A DNA stretch of 64,000 nucleotides from Malachius bipustulatus (taxonomy: Eukaryota > Arthropoda > Insecta > Coleoptera > Melyridae), in assembly GCA_910589415.1 (NCBI GenBank), contig OU342639.1, forward strand, positions 18,422,268 through 18,486,267, given 5' to 3'. The notes under the pieces are model-generated. The model saw only the letters and a list, made by a program, of their open reading frames with translations. It ran no database searches and was not told the DNA's origin. Positions 22,404-35,479 of the stretch are shown here, piece after piece (position 1 is the stretch's first letter; each line of letters begins with the position of its first letter). The position numbers were made by a program, and so were the translations under genes.

Positions 22404-24098
22404 ATATTGCACGTACCTATGAAGACGGGGAAATAAAAATTACTAATGATACAAGGTAGTTGTTTTATTGTTGTTTTTATTGAAGGATACAGAAATAACT
22501 ATAATATTGTTTCCTGTTCTTTGAGTCCTTGGGTTGCCTTTACTTTAATTTCGTTCTTTTTCTTTTTTTTATCTTACCGCAAAGACCTGATGTAGTCTAT
22601 GTCTCACCAGCCGGTGTTCGAGTAGTCATGCACAAGAAGTATTCTTACTTTTTTTGCAACTTTATATAATTACTTTTTTTTTCTTTTTCCTTACATTGTG
22701 TAGTAAATTTATAATATTTGTTGTACTTTTCACAATCCGATATTTATATGTTTCTCCAAAATCGGGAAATTTTGAATTTTAAAACGCTTCTAATGGCGTC
22801 ATCTTTCAAGATTATAGTGAACGAAATTTTGCCCTCTTGTACAACTTTTGAAGCAACTTTTGAAGCAAACTTGAGCAGTTGGCCGAAGGTGGATTTTTCC
22901 CTAGAACGTTAAATTAGGGACGTAGGTAAAATAGTTTTGAAGGGTAGGTAATGCTGAAACATAGGATAAAAGCGACAACGTCGGAAAAATGATTCAATAG
23001 TGACAGGTCAGATGACTGTTCAAAATAGGATTCTGATTGGTTGAGGGCCGATGTGGAAGAGAGACAGCCAGTGCAAGCGAACGAACTCAGATCGCGCTTG
23101 CCATGCCATGGGATAGATTTTTTATTTAAACTTTTGAACAAAAAACAGCACGTAGCCCTGCTTTAGTTTCATTCCTTTGCGAGTAATTCAGTTTTACATA
23201 ACGTGGTTTTGAAATGAAACCCTGACGGAAGACCTCCTCCATTATGTCAAATTGAACTTAAAGTATCTTTCACAAACAGGGTGTCAGGTTTTTTCTCTCT
23301 TATGAGTTGTTTTTTTGGGTTCTTTGGCATTTTCTTCTTCTCCATGGGAATTCAAACCCTCAAGGACCAGTCTTGAAGACATAATTTGACCCATTTCGAG
23401 TTTCAAATATGAATATTGATGGAACATAGTCGTTCGAGGATCGCAAGTCAACGCTATGAAATCGAGCGCTTATCGGCGATGGTGATGAGTTCAGTTATTT
23501 CTTCCGAGGCTAGTCCACATAACCATGGCGTTGTCGGCTGTGTGGTGTGGTGTTAACGGTGTCTACATTTCACTACCTACAGACCGACAGGTTAGGATTA
23601 TGCGAGAGAAGGTATTTTATTCATTTTTTTTTTTCATTTTGACCGATGAAGTTTCAACATTGAATATAAATAAATAATAAAAAAAAATACCATTGGGTCC
23701 TTTTTCTGGTTTAATTTACACTGAGTTAGGGGTATCTCTTCCACATTGGCCCTCAGCCAATCAGAAAGTCCTATTTTAAGAGTCATCTGACCTGTCACTA
23801 TTGAATAATTTTTCCGACGTTGTCGCTTTTATCTTAGTTTCAATATTACATGCCCTTCAAAAAAAGTTGCAAAAAAAGTAAGAATACTGCTGGTGAAACA
23901 GACTACATCAGGTCTTTGTGGTAAGATAAAAAAAAAAAAAGAAAAAGAACAAAATGAAAGTAAAAACAACCCAAGGACTGAAAGAACAGGAAACAATATT
24001 ATAGTTATTTCTGTATCCTTCAATAAAAACAACAATAAAACAACTACCTTGTATCATAGTAATTTTTTATTTCCCAGTCTTCATAGATACATGCAATA
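22404..24098. repeat. Foldback element E, 1.7 kb
   Basis: The left arm, 22404-23067, begins ATATTGCACGTACCTATGAAG. The right arm, 23733-24098, is its reverse complement, ending CTTCATAGATACATGCAATAT. Shared interior blocks include the T-rich tract before 'cgcaaagacctgatgtagtc', 'agtgacaggtcagatgact' and 'gggccgatgtggaagagag'. The left arm carries ~275 extra bases (about 22663-22936) absent from the right. The central ~660 bp (23068-23732) is single-copy and contains 'catggcgttgtcggctgtg'. No credible protein is encoded. Confidence 0.88.
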
Positions 24099-24111
24099 TG
24101 TTGGGGAGAGT

Positions 24112-24672
24112 ATATTGATATTGATATTGATATTGAGGGTGTCAGATGCGCTGCGACCTATTACAGATCTATTGTGCCCCCTCTTCTCTGCTTCTTTGGA
24201 GTATATTCCCTTCATTGAAGCAGCCTCTCCAACTCCGCTTCCCTTAGGAATTTCAGGATTTGAAGGGGATCAAGGCCGGGCAAAGCCCCCCCGTTGAGCT
24301 GGTGTTGGCCCAGAACATCGTTTCTTTCACGTTCTAGGGCTTCGCAGTTCATCAATAGGTGACGAGGCGTCTCGTTTTCTTCCCTGCAGAGTCTGCAAAC
24401 GCCATCTTTTTCTATACCAAGTTTCCTCAGGTGTCCATTGAGCTTGCAATGACCTGTTAGGAATCCTGTTAGCATTCTGAGACTTCCTTTGTTGAGGGTC
24501 AGGAGTTTCCTTGACCTTTCTCGGTTAAAGTTCCCGAGGAGCTCCTTGGATTGTCTCAATCCTGAGAGGTTATTCCAATGGATTTCTCTCAGTTTTTCTT
24601 CTTCCCTACGAAGTTCTGCCTTGAAGTACGTGTCTTCAAGGCTACAGAATGGTTCTGGTCCTATTGGGGAGA
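24112..24672 (-). mobile_element. 3' end of an RNase H-type non-LTR retrotransposon
   Basis: Minus-strand element consisting of the ORF2 C-terminus, a ~75-bp 3' UTR and a hexanucleotide tail: (ATTGAT)n on the plus strand at 24112-24136, i.e. (ATCAAT)n at the 3' end. It sits immediately outside the terminus of foldback E. Confidence 0.8.
24212..24672 (-). CDS. ORF2 C-terminus of RNase H-bearing retrotransposon
   Basis: The open minus-strand frame begins with LSPIGPEPFCSLED, the end of the RNase H-like segment typical of I/R1/Jockey-type ORF2, then a basic helix (KLREIHWNNLSGLRQSKELL). It continues with TGHCKLNGHLRKLGIEKDG, the zinc-knuckle-like CRLCREENETPRHLLMNCEA (C-x2-C...H-x4-C) and LDPLQILKFLREAELERLLQ before the stop. 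The matching broken copy at 13335-13728 shows they are one superfamily but separate lineages. RT and endonuclease are absent, so this is a 5'-truncated insertion with no function. Confidence 0.88.
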
Positions 24673-24953
24673 GTATTAGAAAGAACTATCAAAGCAGTGA
24701 AATTTACATCCTCTTCGACAATCAACTTATCAACTTACTTTCGTAATCAACAATCTCCATCTGATGTTAATACGCATAGAAGCTGTATCTCTTCATCTCA
24801 TTTGTTTAATTATTTTCGAACCATTTACTTAACTTAATAATATATTTTATCGACATGAAGCTATCGAGTTGAAATCACATACAGTGGAGCTTTCTATTAT
24901 GAAGTTGGGTTAGTTCACGAAGATTATGAAAAGTTTGAAATTATTAATATACA
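24673..24953. other. Short spacer
   Basis: Nothing recognised. Confidence 0.5.
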
Positions 24954-25945
24954 TATACAGGGTGCACCATGTATCCTTCTCTATATTGCTACATATCTCC
25001 TAACGCTAACAGATACAGGGTTGGTTAAACAAATCCAAAGGAGCGCAATTTTGTGGCCATCTCGATTCCGTCGAGACATACAAGATATCTGTGACCGTTC
25101 CTGAAATATCCTGAAAAAACAGAAAAATCGAGATTTCTTATTTTTGCCATTTTTTTTTATTATTGGAGATTAATGAATAATTTTTTGTGGGCTTACATAA
25201 GTCGGCAAGAGCTACCCATCTGATATTTCAAAAATTTTCAAAGCCGACTAGATCCCAGAATTTTCATAGTCAACTTTCGTTTTTCTTATGGCCACCATAG
25301 TGTTTTTTTATGTTGTTCGGTATAAAAAAAATCATAAAAACTAAAAATTGTTAAACTTCAAAAAATAAATTGAAAAAAAAGTTTATTCTTCTTTTTTCTT
25401 TACAAAAAAGACACATTTTTAGACCGAATTTCATAGATAAATTAAAAAACCATAAGGCAAGCACTATTTCGGCGTATTTTACAAATGTTGACGTTTTTCG
25501 ACGATTTTTTATTGGGTTTTCTTTAAAATATTAAGAATAAAAATTTTAAATTTTTTTTTTTAAGTTTATTAATTTTTGGTTTCCATTATTTTTTTCATAT
25601 CGAACGACATAAAAAAATAAAATGACGGCCATAAGAAAAACGAAAGTTGACTGTGAAAACTCTTGGATCTAGTACGCCTTGAAAATTTTTGAAATGACAG
25701 ATGGATAGCTCTTAACGGCTTATGTAAGCCTACAAAAAATTATTTATTAATTTCCAATAATAAAAAAGATATGAGGAAAATAAGAAATCTCGATTTTTCA
25801 GTTTTTTCAGGATATTTCAGGAACGGTCACAGATATCTTGCATGTTTTGACGAATTCGAGATGGCCACAAAAATGCGCATCTTTTCTCTAATTTAACCGA
25901 CCCTATATCTCTTAGCGTTTCAGGAGATGTGTATATTGAGATGTG
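24954..25945. repeat. Foldback element F, ~1 kb, almost wholly palindromic
   Basis: The left terminus is TATACAGGGTGCACC. Arms of about 450 bp (24985-25440 and 25500-25943) pair throughout, for example 'gtggccatctcgattc', 'gaccgttcctgaaatatcctga', 'agaaatctcgattt', 'cataagaaaaacgaaagttga' and 'ttgaaatttttgaaat'-type blocks. The centre near 25480 is a short AT-rich loop. There is no coding capacity. Base differences between the arms show that they have diverged since the element formed. Confidence 0.92.
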
Positions 25946-28602
25946 CTTTCAATTAAGTAATGTAATTCTTTTTCTATTTCGATCCCTGGTAGTTTTCTTT
26001 TCAGGAAATAGTTGAATCTGTGTAAATTTACCTTGAATGGTTTGAGTTCGGGAGTGAGGAAAGTATGGAGTAAAATCTAGGAGGAGCATTTTGGAGCATT
26101 GAATATAGAGTGTACAGAACATGGAACTTGGAACATGGCGAAGTGAACTTGACTTTAGAGTTGGAGTTTTAGCAAGGCAATGAGTTCATTTCTAATAACG
26201 ATAACGGAATCGCGGCATTTAACTACCCAAATCATTCTAACTACTGCACTAATGGAGTCGTTTCCAAAACTCAATTTAGTTTCGCCAAATTGCGGTTTAA
26301 TGCTTTCCTTTTGATTAGTATTTTGTCATATTAATTAGAATCTGACAAATAATGGTGAATGTCTTGAACGGTTCTCGGATTTATGTGAAACTCGGATGGG
26401 AATAATAATGATAGAAATCACGAGTTTTCCTATCTCTACTTAAAGGTTATATTTCCTCGCGAATTCCAACTTCAGAAACTAGCACAAAGTTTGTAAAAAC
26501 TTAAAAACACTTAAGCTTCTAACAATCTGAAATAAAACTCTATAATTATCTTCCAATGTCTCATAAATGTATCCTTGTTAATTCAGAATTAAAAAATTAT
26601 ACCACAATTTTTCTTCAGGCAGGATAAAACTTTAATATTTGTGCTAAATTATGCAACAGCCTATAAACCTTGAAGAAATAACTAAATAATACCACAACTG
26701 CAGCGGCCTAAAAATATATAGTTGACTAACTTTTAATTACCATTAAAAATTGAAACGGCGAGCAAACATTTTTTTAGGAGTGTGAGAGAATTCATCGAAG
26801 ATGGACTTTATTAATTTAAAAAAGTATACATCATGAATTGGAAGGAAATAGGAAAAGCGTTTTCCGTTTTGTTTTATATTTTATCTGATCTAATTCTTGC
26901 GCTAAAGCGAAGAAGAGGCGAAATATATACGATGTGTCTGCGAGAGTCGAGACTAAACAAAGTAAAAGTCGATGTCTCGTAGTCTTGTGGATGCTTGTGG
27001 TGATTCAATCACAAAATTATAGCCTTTCGTTCGCTGTATAGCAAGACAAAACACTACTAAATTTTTTTTACTATTTCTTGGTTTTACCTCGCTAGTCAGG
27101 TATCCTTGACTTATTTCCTCTGATAGTGGCATCGGGGTGAAAGATTTCCTAAGCTATTCCAGTACCTAGATAACACAGAAGTAGCTATACTTAACTTGTA
27201 AAAGCCCCTACACTGTTTCCTTTTAAAGTTAATTAACCGCACCTACGTTGTCATTTCTTTGTTTTTCTCACCCGCCTGCTCTAATTTATCCTCGACACTG
27301 TTTCTATGAATTATTTCATACGCCGGTGTGAACTGAAGCTTGATGTTGAACGTTCTAACCATTTTGTTGCTTTGTCTCATCTCAACGAATCTTTTCTAAA
27401 AACTGAAGAATATTCAATGTCCTATTTAAGAGTTTCCACTTGCATGATACGTTTCAGCAGGTCAAATCTGACATTGTTCCTTATATGCCCGGTTTATAGT
27501 CTTAGGCACTATTTAACATTTTTGGATCAAATTTAATTTCTACTTACCCTGTAATCTTATTGTAGCTCGAGGGGTTTGAAAGTTGAAAGGCCCACTCGAG
27601 GAATTTGGGAGGTATGAACGGAAGCATCATAAACACGGAAGCGGAGAAATAAGCGACTTCTTTGTCATTTTACATTTTTGATTATTAAATTAACAAGGTT
27701 CAGCTCCAGGTATAAGGTGGCATACTCTTATTATCTGAGCGTAGATATTTCATGAACGTTCATCTCAACTTAACTCTTAGCCCCATCAAAAGTACATTTA
27801 TGAGCTAATTGCTAACGTCAAGCGCTATTCAAAGTCTAGCTATTCAGTATCAAATATTTTCGCTGTAACATTTAGTCACGTTCAGCTGAATTAAATATTT
27901 TTGAAAAATTAAGTTGCCGAGATGTAGTACAATTTGTTTCTTTCTAACTGCAGACAATAAATTTTTTATTCTCGTTGTGAAAAAATTCATCGTCTTGGTT
28001 TCTGTCGTTCTTAACACTATCCGGTCATGTCTGTTCCTTTACTCTACTCACGCCAGACCAGGAACACAGACGCTCTCGGCAAGCAGAAACCGAAGCTTCG
28101 TGATCGCACCATGCAAAAGGAATCGTCGTCATACTCAAAAAAGAAATCGTTTGAACTTTGAATCATGAATCACAATCAGCATCAGCTGATCGTGATCGAT
28201 GGTCTTCATACAATTTTATCATCATTTCGTAAGGTTCTGAGCAGAGATTTTCGAGGGTAGGTAATTTTAAAAAGATAAATGTTGTCGATAAATAATTTGT
28301 AATATATTTTTTTACAAACTTTAGATCTCTGATAATTCCAAAACAGAATCAAATTTAGGAACAGATTTTACTTCACTAATGTGATATTATCTCACCACTC
28401 AGAGTAGAAGAAAATTTCATTCAATTTTCGTGAACGTAATTCTCTTGCAAAAAAGGCAAAGTTCGGAAGGTAATTTTATTAAGGTACGGGAGATTGACAT
28501 AAAAAAAGACATAAAATAAGTACCTAGAAGTTAAATATCAGTTCTTGATTATGGAAAATTGACTATCTGCATTAAAATAGATAATGATTGATAGTTCTAA
28601 AA
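25946..28602. other. 2.6 kb non-coding stretch
   Basis: No domain-bearing frame on either strand. Short frames near 27306-27536 and 27914-28168 lack motifs and codon structure. Near 27316 'cgccggtgtg' echoes the GC-rich motif seen at 4996. No palindromes noted. Confidence 0.4.
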
Positions 28603-29788
28603 TATACAAGGTGTTTCTAAATGGAGTACCATAAATTGGAGGACTTGTAGATAAAGTTAAAAAAATACGAAAATGTAGGAAAATTTTTTTTCGAAAAGGC
28701 TTTATTGATGAGATACAGGGTGTTGAAGAGTCGACCGACAGACCACTCTTTTGTTAATATTTGTTGAAACAATAACTCAACTGAGACAATTTTTTGTGTG
28801 TAACAACAAGTTATATAAAGAGCAATAATCAGACAAATTTTCGGTTTATTTCAATAAGCCAGTGGCGTAGAAACAGGGGTTGTTTGACACTTTTCACTCT
28901 TTAAAAAAGTAAGGGCTAGGTTTTTTGATGTCTTATTACTTTTTTCTGAATCAACGGTCTTTTTACAATAAAAAAGCCATACTTGTTTAATTTGCCCAGA
29001 GGCGTCCGTTTTTGAGATATTTGCAATTTTGTGTAAAAAAAAAAAATGCATTTGAACGATTATCAAATCAACCAAAAATAATGTTTTCGTTGGAGCAGCG
29101 TTTAAATGCATGTGTACGTGCAAACGGAGGATACTTCGAGCAATATTAGATAATCATTAGGTAATTTTATGTTAGGTATGTTTTGTTCAATTACTTATGT
29201 TTTGTTATGTGTTGAATAGTTTTCTTGACAATAAATATTATTTAATTTTCACTTCGGATATGAAATGTCAAACTGACAAGTAAGTCCAAAAATTAGTTTA
29301 TGTAAATTTCAAAGCTACCTTCACAATTTTAATAAATGAAATTTTTTAATTGCAAAAAAAAAACAATTGCAAATATCTCAAAAACGGACGCCTCTGGGCA
29401 AATTAAACAAGTATGGCTTTTTTATTGTAAAAAGACCGTTGATTCAGAAAAAAGTAATAAGACATCAAAAAACCTAGCCCTTACTTTTTTAAAGAGTGAA
29501 AAGTGTCAAACGACCTTTGTTTCTACGCCACTGGCTTATTGAAATAAACCGAAAATTTGTCTGATTATTGCTCTTTATAACTTGTTGTTACACACAAAAA
29601 ATTGTCTCAGTTGGGTTATTGTTTCAACAAATATTAACAAAAGAGTGGTCTGTCGGTCGAGTCTTTAACACCCTGTATCTCATCAATAAAGCCTTTTCGA
29701 AAAAAAAATGTCCTACATTTTCGTATTTTTTTAACTTTATCTACAAGTCCTCCAATTTATGGTACTCCATTTAGAAACACCTTGTATA
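28603..29788. repeat. Foldback element G, 1.19 kb
   Basis: Ends are TATACAAGGTGTTTCTAAAT and its inverse. Arms of about 437 bp (28603-29040 and 29350-29788) are nearly identical, so the same peptide (for example ISKTDASGQIKQVWLF) appears open on both strands; it is a by-product, not a gene. Each arm also contains an internal GATACAGGGTGTT-type terminus (28713 and 29663), suggesting one element nested symmetrically inside another or a composite end. The single-copy centre is 29041-29349. Confidence 0.93.
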
Positions 29789-30734
29789 ATAAGAATTCTT
29801 ATTGACAAAAATTATAATAGGGGCTTCAGTAAGATCGATCTACCTGCACCTGTACAAAATGTACAAAGGCATTTAGATAAGTAATTAATTGAATCAAAAC
29901 ACAAATTGTCACTTCTTTAATTCAAGTTCTTTCATTTATTAAATAAAAACAGTTCGTGGAACTTCAAGGTTTGGATACTGAAAATGGGCACTTCTCTTAT
30001 CAATGGATATTTAAAGTGCTTATTTCATCTTTTTGCAAAAGTTCTTTGAAAAGCGAAATAAGATAAACTAAACTTACTGCTTGGCTGACGTCATGATATA
30101 GGTATTTTACCAAAATCAAGATTAATAGATGAAGATTAACAATAGATGAACTTAATTCGTTAATTTGTTGCTTCTCTCTTACTTGGGAAGTTAGATGGAA
30201 AGCCCGGGAGTTGATCTTGGAGAAAGTGGCAGCATTCACAAGTTATTAAAATTGACTTCAAGTGTTTTTTTATAAATAAACACGATGTCTGATGTTGGAA
30301 ATCGAAATCACCGGAAATTGGATGTTAGATGGTGTAATTGGAGTAGATCTTCGTTGTTATAGATATTAATAATATGTTTAGGTAATCACGTCGAAAAATA
30401 ACTATGCCGTAGTTACTCCATTTTAAAACGGAGTTCTTGCGAAAAAGACAAAACATGAGGTTTGATTCGCGAAGAAGGCACTTGTGCTTCGCAACTTCTT
30501 TAGAAAGATCAAGACAAAAACATAGGCATAAGTAGATATTGAGATAATAAATTTAGTTAAGGTAGCTAGTAACAGGTAAGTGTTACTCCATTTTTAAGAT
30601 AAAAAAACCGCAACGCCAACACGAATGGACGTGGCCTGCCTCTCGCCTGTGCCCCTATACCATTTCCTCACCCGGGATCTAGTTTTCTCGACTCGCGTCC
30701 TAACCGCCCCGCTAATCAGCGTCTGATGATTACG
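29789..30734. other. Non-coding spacer
   Basis: 30590-30720 is GC-richer (CCGCAACGCC, CTAACCGCCCCGC). No gene seen. Confidence 0.45.
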
Positions 30735-31190
30735 TCTCCCTCTTAATTTTTGATCCAAAGTTTACTTACTTTTTGACGGAAAATTGGTCTGTCAAATGTT
30801 AAAGATGACGTCGCAGTCGCTTTGAACAAAATTTTGAGTGGCAAGGGGGGAAGATCTGAGACCTTCAATTATCTACAGAAAAATTATGTTAGATTTGAAT
30901 TTTTGACTGGTCCATTCAGAATTTAAAGATGGTGGGGGGGACTATAAATGTCGTCGACAAGAATACTTTCAAAATTAAAAACTTAGATAATTTTTGTGTA
31001 GATAATTGAAATATCTCCAAAATGAGGTCTCCACGACCCCCTCGCCCTCAAAATTTTGAAGTTCACAGCGACTGCGACGTCATCTTTGACATTCAGATGA
31101 GTTTTATGTCAAAAACTAGTAAACACATGACATTTGATTTGGATTTCTTACCAAAGTTATATCTCATTGAGATCAAAAATTAAGGGGGAG
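30735..31190. repeat. Foldback element H, ~455 bp
   Basis: Outer arms are CTCCCTCTTAATTTTTGATC and its inverse ending at 31190. Inner arms carry 'aaagatgacgtcgcagtcgc' and its inverse 'gcgactgcgacgtcatcttt'. The centre is about 30912-30990 with a G-rich 'ggtgggggggact'. A second partial 'gggggactaataaataaacgtc' follows at ~31277. Confidence 0.85.
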
Positions 31191-32034
31191 CTGCACTATA
31201 AACGTCCTAACTGACAACAAGACTGTTGAAGTTTTTTTTTTCAAAGTTCTATCTTATTCGGTTAAAAATTTAAGGTCAGGGGGGACTAATAAATAAACGT
31301 CCTCACTGTATAGTCTTACTTTGCTATGACTTTGATACATACCCGCATGACTTTTAAGCAGTTTCTAGTATGTGCGTAAGCCAATCATTACTTCTTTTAA
31401 AGCTGCACATTGTGTCAATAATTTTATAATTATTCCCTCTAATGCTAAAAATAACTGAATTGCTATATATTTTCCACCTTCTTTAGAAACTTTTACAAAA
31501 ATCTACTTGTTAACTTCATCGTTCTTATTAATTCCCACTGTGATATATTATTGTATATTTCATAGAAGTGATTTTTCTTATTCTCCTGCGACTTAACTAA
31601 GCTTTTAATAACCTAAAGAAAGCTATTCTAGAGCATGTGAGATCAGTTTGAACTCCTTTCAGAGTGGGAATCTGTCGAGACACCTGATCGGTCGTCCTGA
31701 GTCTGTGGAAAGGTTGCCGATTGTTTAAATGCCATCCTCTATAGCAAATAGAGAGAGAAAGAGAGCGAGAGACAAGTGGTGATTTTATCACTATTTTAAG
31801 ACTTAATGGATAATATCAAGTTTGGTATTCCAGCATTGTATTCACTTGATTGAAAACAACTTCGAGGTCACTCAAAGGTGGGTAAAAAAAATTGTTCATA
31901 ACCTGACAAACCTGAAATACTTTTCCCGTAGAGGCAGTAGCATCCTCGTCCATTTATAATTTCAAAAATAGGTTATAAATTAAGCTGCTTGTGGTGCTTT
32001 GTGGTTTCGCTCTAACTTATAGATATTCTAACGA
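31191..32034. other. Non-coding spacer
   Basis: Contains a purine-rich AGAGAGAGAAAGAGAG run near 31750. No gene. Confidence 0.45.
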
Positions 32035-32450
32035 ATTTAACTTTCTTATAGTTATTTTTTTATACACTACATACTTATTATTTGTCTAATTATTTATTTG
32101 CACTTAGTTTAACACTGTAATTAACTAAGTAACCACTAAGTGGTGATATTTATTTTTTAACGCAATTCTTTATCTTTTACCTGCGCGATGCTTCATCAAC
32201 TTGAGACTGAAGATTCTTCCTCAGGCAGCTCATTTATCTATGCAATCCTATGTGGTAGAAATATCGAGACCGTTAGGGTTGAATCGTGTCATGTTATTAT
32301 TACTGTGAATCAGTTAATTCGTAGAATTCTTAGAGCAAGACCTCTTTAAATTGTCATGTTGACGTTTACCGTTTTTCCTCCTTGTCGCCACATACCAGGT
32401 AAGAAACCGCTAAATCTCACACATCGCGTCAGGGGCGGCCGGCTTCCTAT
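32035..32450 (+). repeat. Dispersed repeat D, copy 2
   Basis: The end (32370-32450) matches 34305-34375: 'cctccttgtcgccacat', 'caggtaagaaaccgcta', then 'ggggcggccggc' versus 'gggccgactggc', and TGGTACTTTT. The beginning matches copy 1 at 14430. The three copies are collinear but diverged, as expected for an old interspersed repeat. Confidence 0.55.
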
Positions 32451-33112
32451 GGTACTTTTTGTGACTCGTCTTGCCTTGAAGATGTTTCGACCCAAAAGGT
32501 AGTCTGCTTCGGGCCATGTCGATGTCTGCAGGCTAATCCTTTTCTACAAGGCAAAGTCTCATAAAAGTAGCCGTCGACAATCTTTTTTTCCCGGACTGTA
32601 GGGCTGAGGCAGCATACCAGGATGTAAATATTTGTAAACCAAAACAGGACCTCGAACATGCTTCTGATGATTCGTCAGATCAGTTTTGCTATCAATATTT
32701 TTATCGCATTATGGACCAATTTCACTTCCCTGAGTCCGGTAAAAAAAAATTAGGTAATAAATACTTTTGCCTATTTTATCTTCCCTATTTTCAACCTGTA
32801 GCGCGTATTCTGTCTTCGTAATTCGTCAAGTTGGAAAAATTTAAACCTGAAGTCAGAGGCGATACCTGGGAATATCTGCAGGTCTTAAGCAACGCAGTGA
32901 GCTAAGCTGTAATTAAAGGATATTGCAAATATGATGTTCTTCTCACAACACACCATCTTCGAAAGAACAACTTTCATCTTCTTCTGATTCGATTATCCTG
33001 ACATCTGCTGTTGTATCGTCATTGTGACTAACGTAAGGTGTTAATCGGATGAAGTGGATAATTTTTGGTTTTCCAATGGGCTGCTTCTGGGTTATGTACA
33101 CGACGTCGTTGA

Positions 33113-33277
33113 TAACTTTGATATGCCACTGTCATATGGGACACTCTGTATACCCCAAAATAATTTTAAATTATGGCCATTGTGATCCTGTACTTGAGTG
33201 TGCAAAATTTTTTTGGAAAAAATCCATCGTTTGGCCTACAGAGACCGCTTCGAATAAGCTGCGGGACACCCTGTATA
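33113..33277 (+). repeat. Foldback family A, one-arm copy
   Basis: Starts 'aactttgatatgccactgtc', includes 'atgggacactctgtatac', 'aattttaaattatgg' and 'cctacagagaccgcttcgaat', and ends GGGACACCCTGTATA. The same blocks, inverted, occur at 38112-38280. Confidence 0.88.
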
Positions 33278-35479
33278 ACTTAATTCGAAGTTTGGTTGAC
33301 CATATCGAATTTTTAAATGAGGAACCAGTGTCGTTACTTTGTTTTTCTGACTGGTCCACCCGTTTCCAGTGCAGCTGCTTCGAACTGTGTACAAAGTTGT
33401 CCCAGGGAGTCGTTTCATCGTGTGCGGCAGCTTCATGCGAATTCAAGAAACTTCTTCTAGGCCTGGTTCTTCAGGTACCTCCTTAGTTGTTGAGCACATT
33501 TAGAATCGCTGGTCTCTTGTCACATTCAGGACTGGCAATATCGACCAGAACTCATTAACATTTATTTTCATTTCTCTCCATCGCTTTTCTTGTTCAGTGA
33601 GCATGCGTTCGTTCAAGAGTGAACTTTTGTTCTAGTGCGACAGAATTTGCTTGAATCTTCTCTTAAAGAACAGTGGGATTTACCTGTATACTACAATAAA
33701 GTTTTTCTTTCAGAGCGACAGTGTTTTCTGAAATATTCGAAGAAAACTTTTCTTCTAGAGCGGTGTGATTATCTAGAAGACTCTGCTCTAGTACGGTAGT
33801 GATATTCTGCATCACCAACCTTGTATCGGGCACATCAAAACAATAGAAGAGCCAATAAGTGGTAGTTTAAACTCATGAGTTTTAACGACATTAGTATCGA
33901 GCTCTCTTTGCTCGAGTTTGCGTTACGAATCAATCAGCATGAATTCATTTAACTTAGGTTTTCTAGAAGTCATATTGTACTCACTTCAATTTATTGAAAA
34001 GCTTAGTCTGAGCGAAATTATTTAAAGGTTCACATTCCAATCCAAACCCGATCCAGCCCACACCGGACACCAGTTGTAGCGCATTTACGTTTCAAAGGTT
34101 CGTCTATATAGTAGTAGTCTCAGACTGCATCAATCAATTAGTTATCAAATAAATGCTTATCGTTATTTTTTTTCATTTTTCACACACTACACACCAATTA
34201 GGTATTCAGATTCTAAGAACAATCAGTTGACTCATCTCTTTAAATTTGGGTATTAGCCCGTATATAAGGTTCTTGGATTATGGCAATGACTCAGCGTTGG
34301 TGTTTTCGTCCCTGTCGCCGTATGCGCAGGTAAACCGCTAACCGCTTTAGGGCCGACTGGCGCCCTGGTACTTTTCCTAAGACTTTAGCAATACCTTAAG
34401 AATAAATGATGACTGCTGAAACCCGTTGTTGTCAATAGTGACGGAATTCCTGGAGGCGTTCAGTTATAATAGCAAATACTTGTGCTTCACAGTATTTGGT
34501 TTATTGGTATTTTTTTTTAAGAACAGATGTTGCTTTCTATCTTTGAGCACTAATTATGATAGTTCTTGAGGCATATATATATTTAGGATTTTATGACAGC
34601 ATAATGTTTAGCTTTATGGATGAATAACATTGTTTATCGCATAGTCTTCCTTTTAAATAGGCTTTGTTAGACTTTAAAGGAATTCAACTACTGCTAGAGA
34701 CCACAGCATGCGCGACAATCGGAATACTTAAGTAGAGATAATGTGATATTATTAAGGTAACATATTTCGCTGATACATAGAAAGCATTTCGTTGGCCATT
34801 CCCTATACCTATTTACAATTCGAAGAAAACAAATAAAAAATATGAATGGGAATAATGGTACCTGCGAGCGAGATTACGGGATTTTAGAGTATACGGTTTA
34901 ACAAAACTCTTTTGAATTCCAGTATATAGTTTCAGGCTATCGCTAACACGTCATGAATTCGTTAAACGCCCAATCAACATGTAAATTAATTATCGGAATG
35001 TATGTAATCACTTGAATGTATGAGCTACCGAATTAATTATGAACGTATCGTTAAAAGCCAGCTTCCCGGATTTATATAACTTTTATTTACCTTTGCAATG
35101 GAAAATTTAATTTTTGAACGCTGATAAATATGAACGAATGCAACATTATGATTATGTATGTGAATAATTAGCAAGGAAATGAGAAAAAATTTAGTAGAGA
35201 TAGGACAAACAGCCTTTCAACATCTTCCTCAGAACTCTAGATAACAATGATTGAAATGACAATTAGACAATTTCCATTCAAGTTTGATCATAAGAAATTT
35301 CCGCGGTGATTTATGGAGAACTGAAATAAAGGCCTATTTTTACCGAGTTAATTTAAAATTCTTTAGTAAGGAAGCAGAAGACTGGGAGAAAGTTATAATA
35401 GGGGACGTTTGGGGTGAAACTGGGCGGATCAGGAGGCATCTTGCGGGGTCAGTTACGGATTTAATTACAATACTGGAGT
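33278..35479. other. 2.2 kb non-coding stretch
   Basis: Repeat D copy 3 lies at about 34180-34400. Around 34065-34090, 'cacaccggacaccagttgtagc' looks a little like an LTR/primer-site junction, but no LTR pair was found. Frames overlapping 33049-33486 are artefacts of repeat A. Confidence 0.4.
34180..34400 (+). repeat. Dispersed repeat D, copy 3
   Basis: Shares 'ctgtcgccgtatgcgcaggta', AACCGCTAA and TGGTACTTTT-type blocks with 32370-32450. It lacks the outer AT-rich part. Confidence 0.55.

Noticed and set aside
28851..29542. Identical ~45-residue peptide open on both strands
   Set aside because: Consequence of the palindromic arms of foldback G, not a gene pair.
34060..34095. LTR/primer-site-like junction
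   Set aside because: No paired LTR, polypurine tract or polyprotein within the window.
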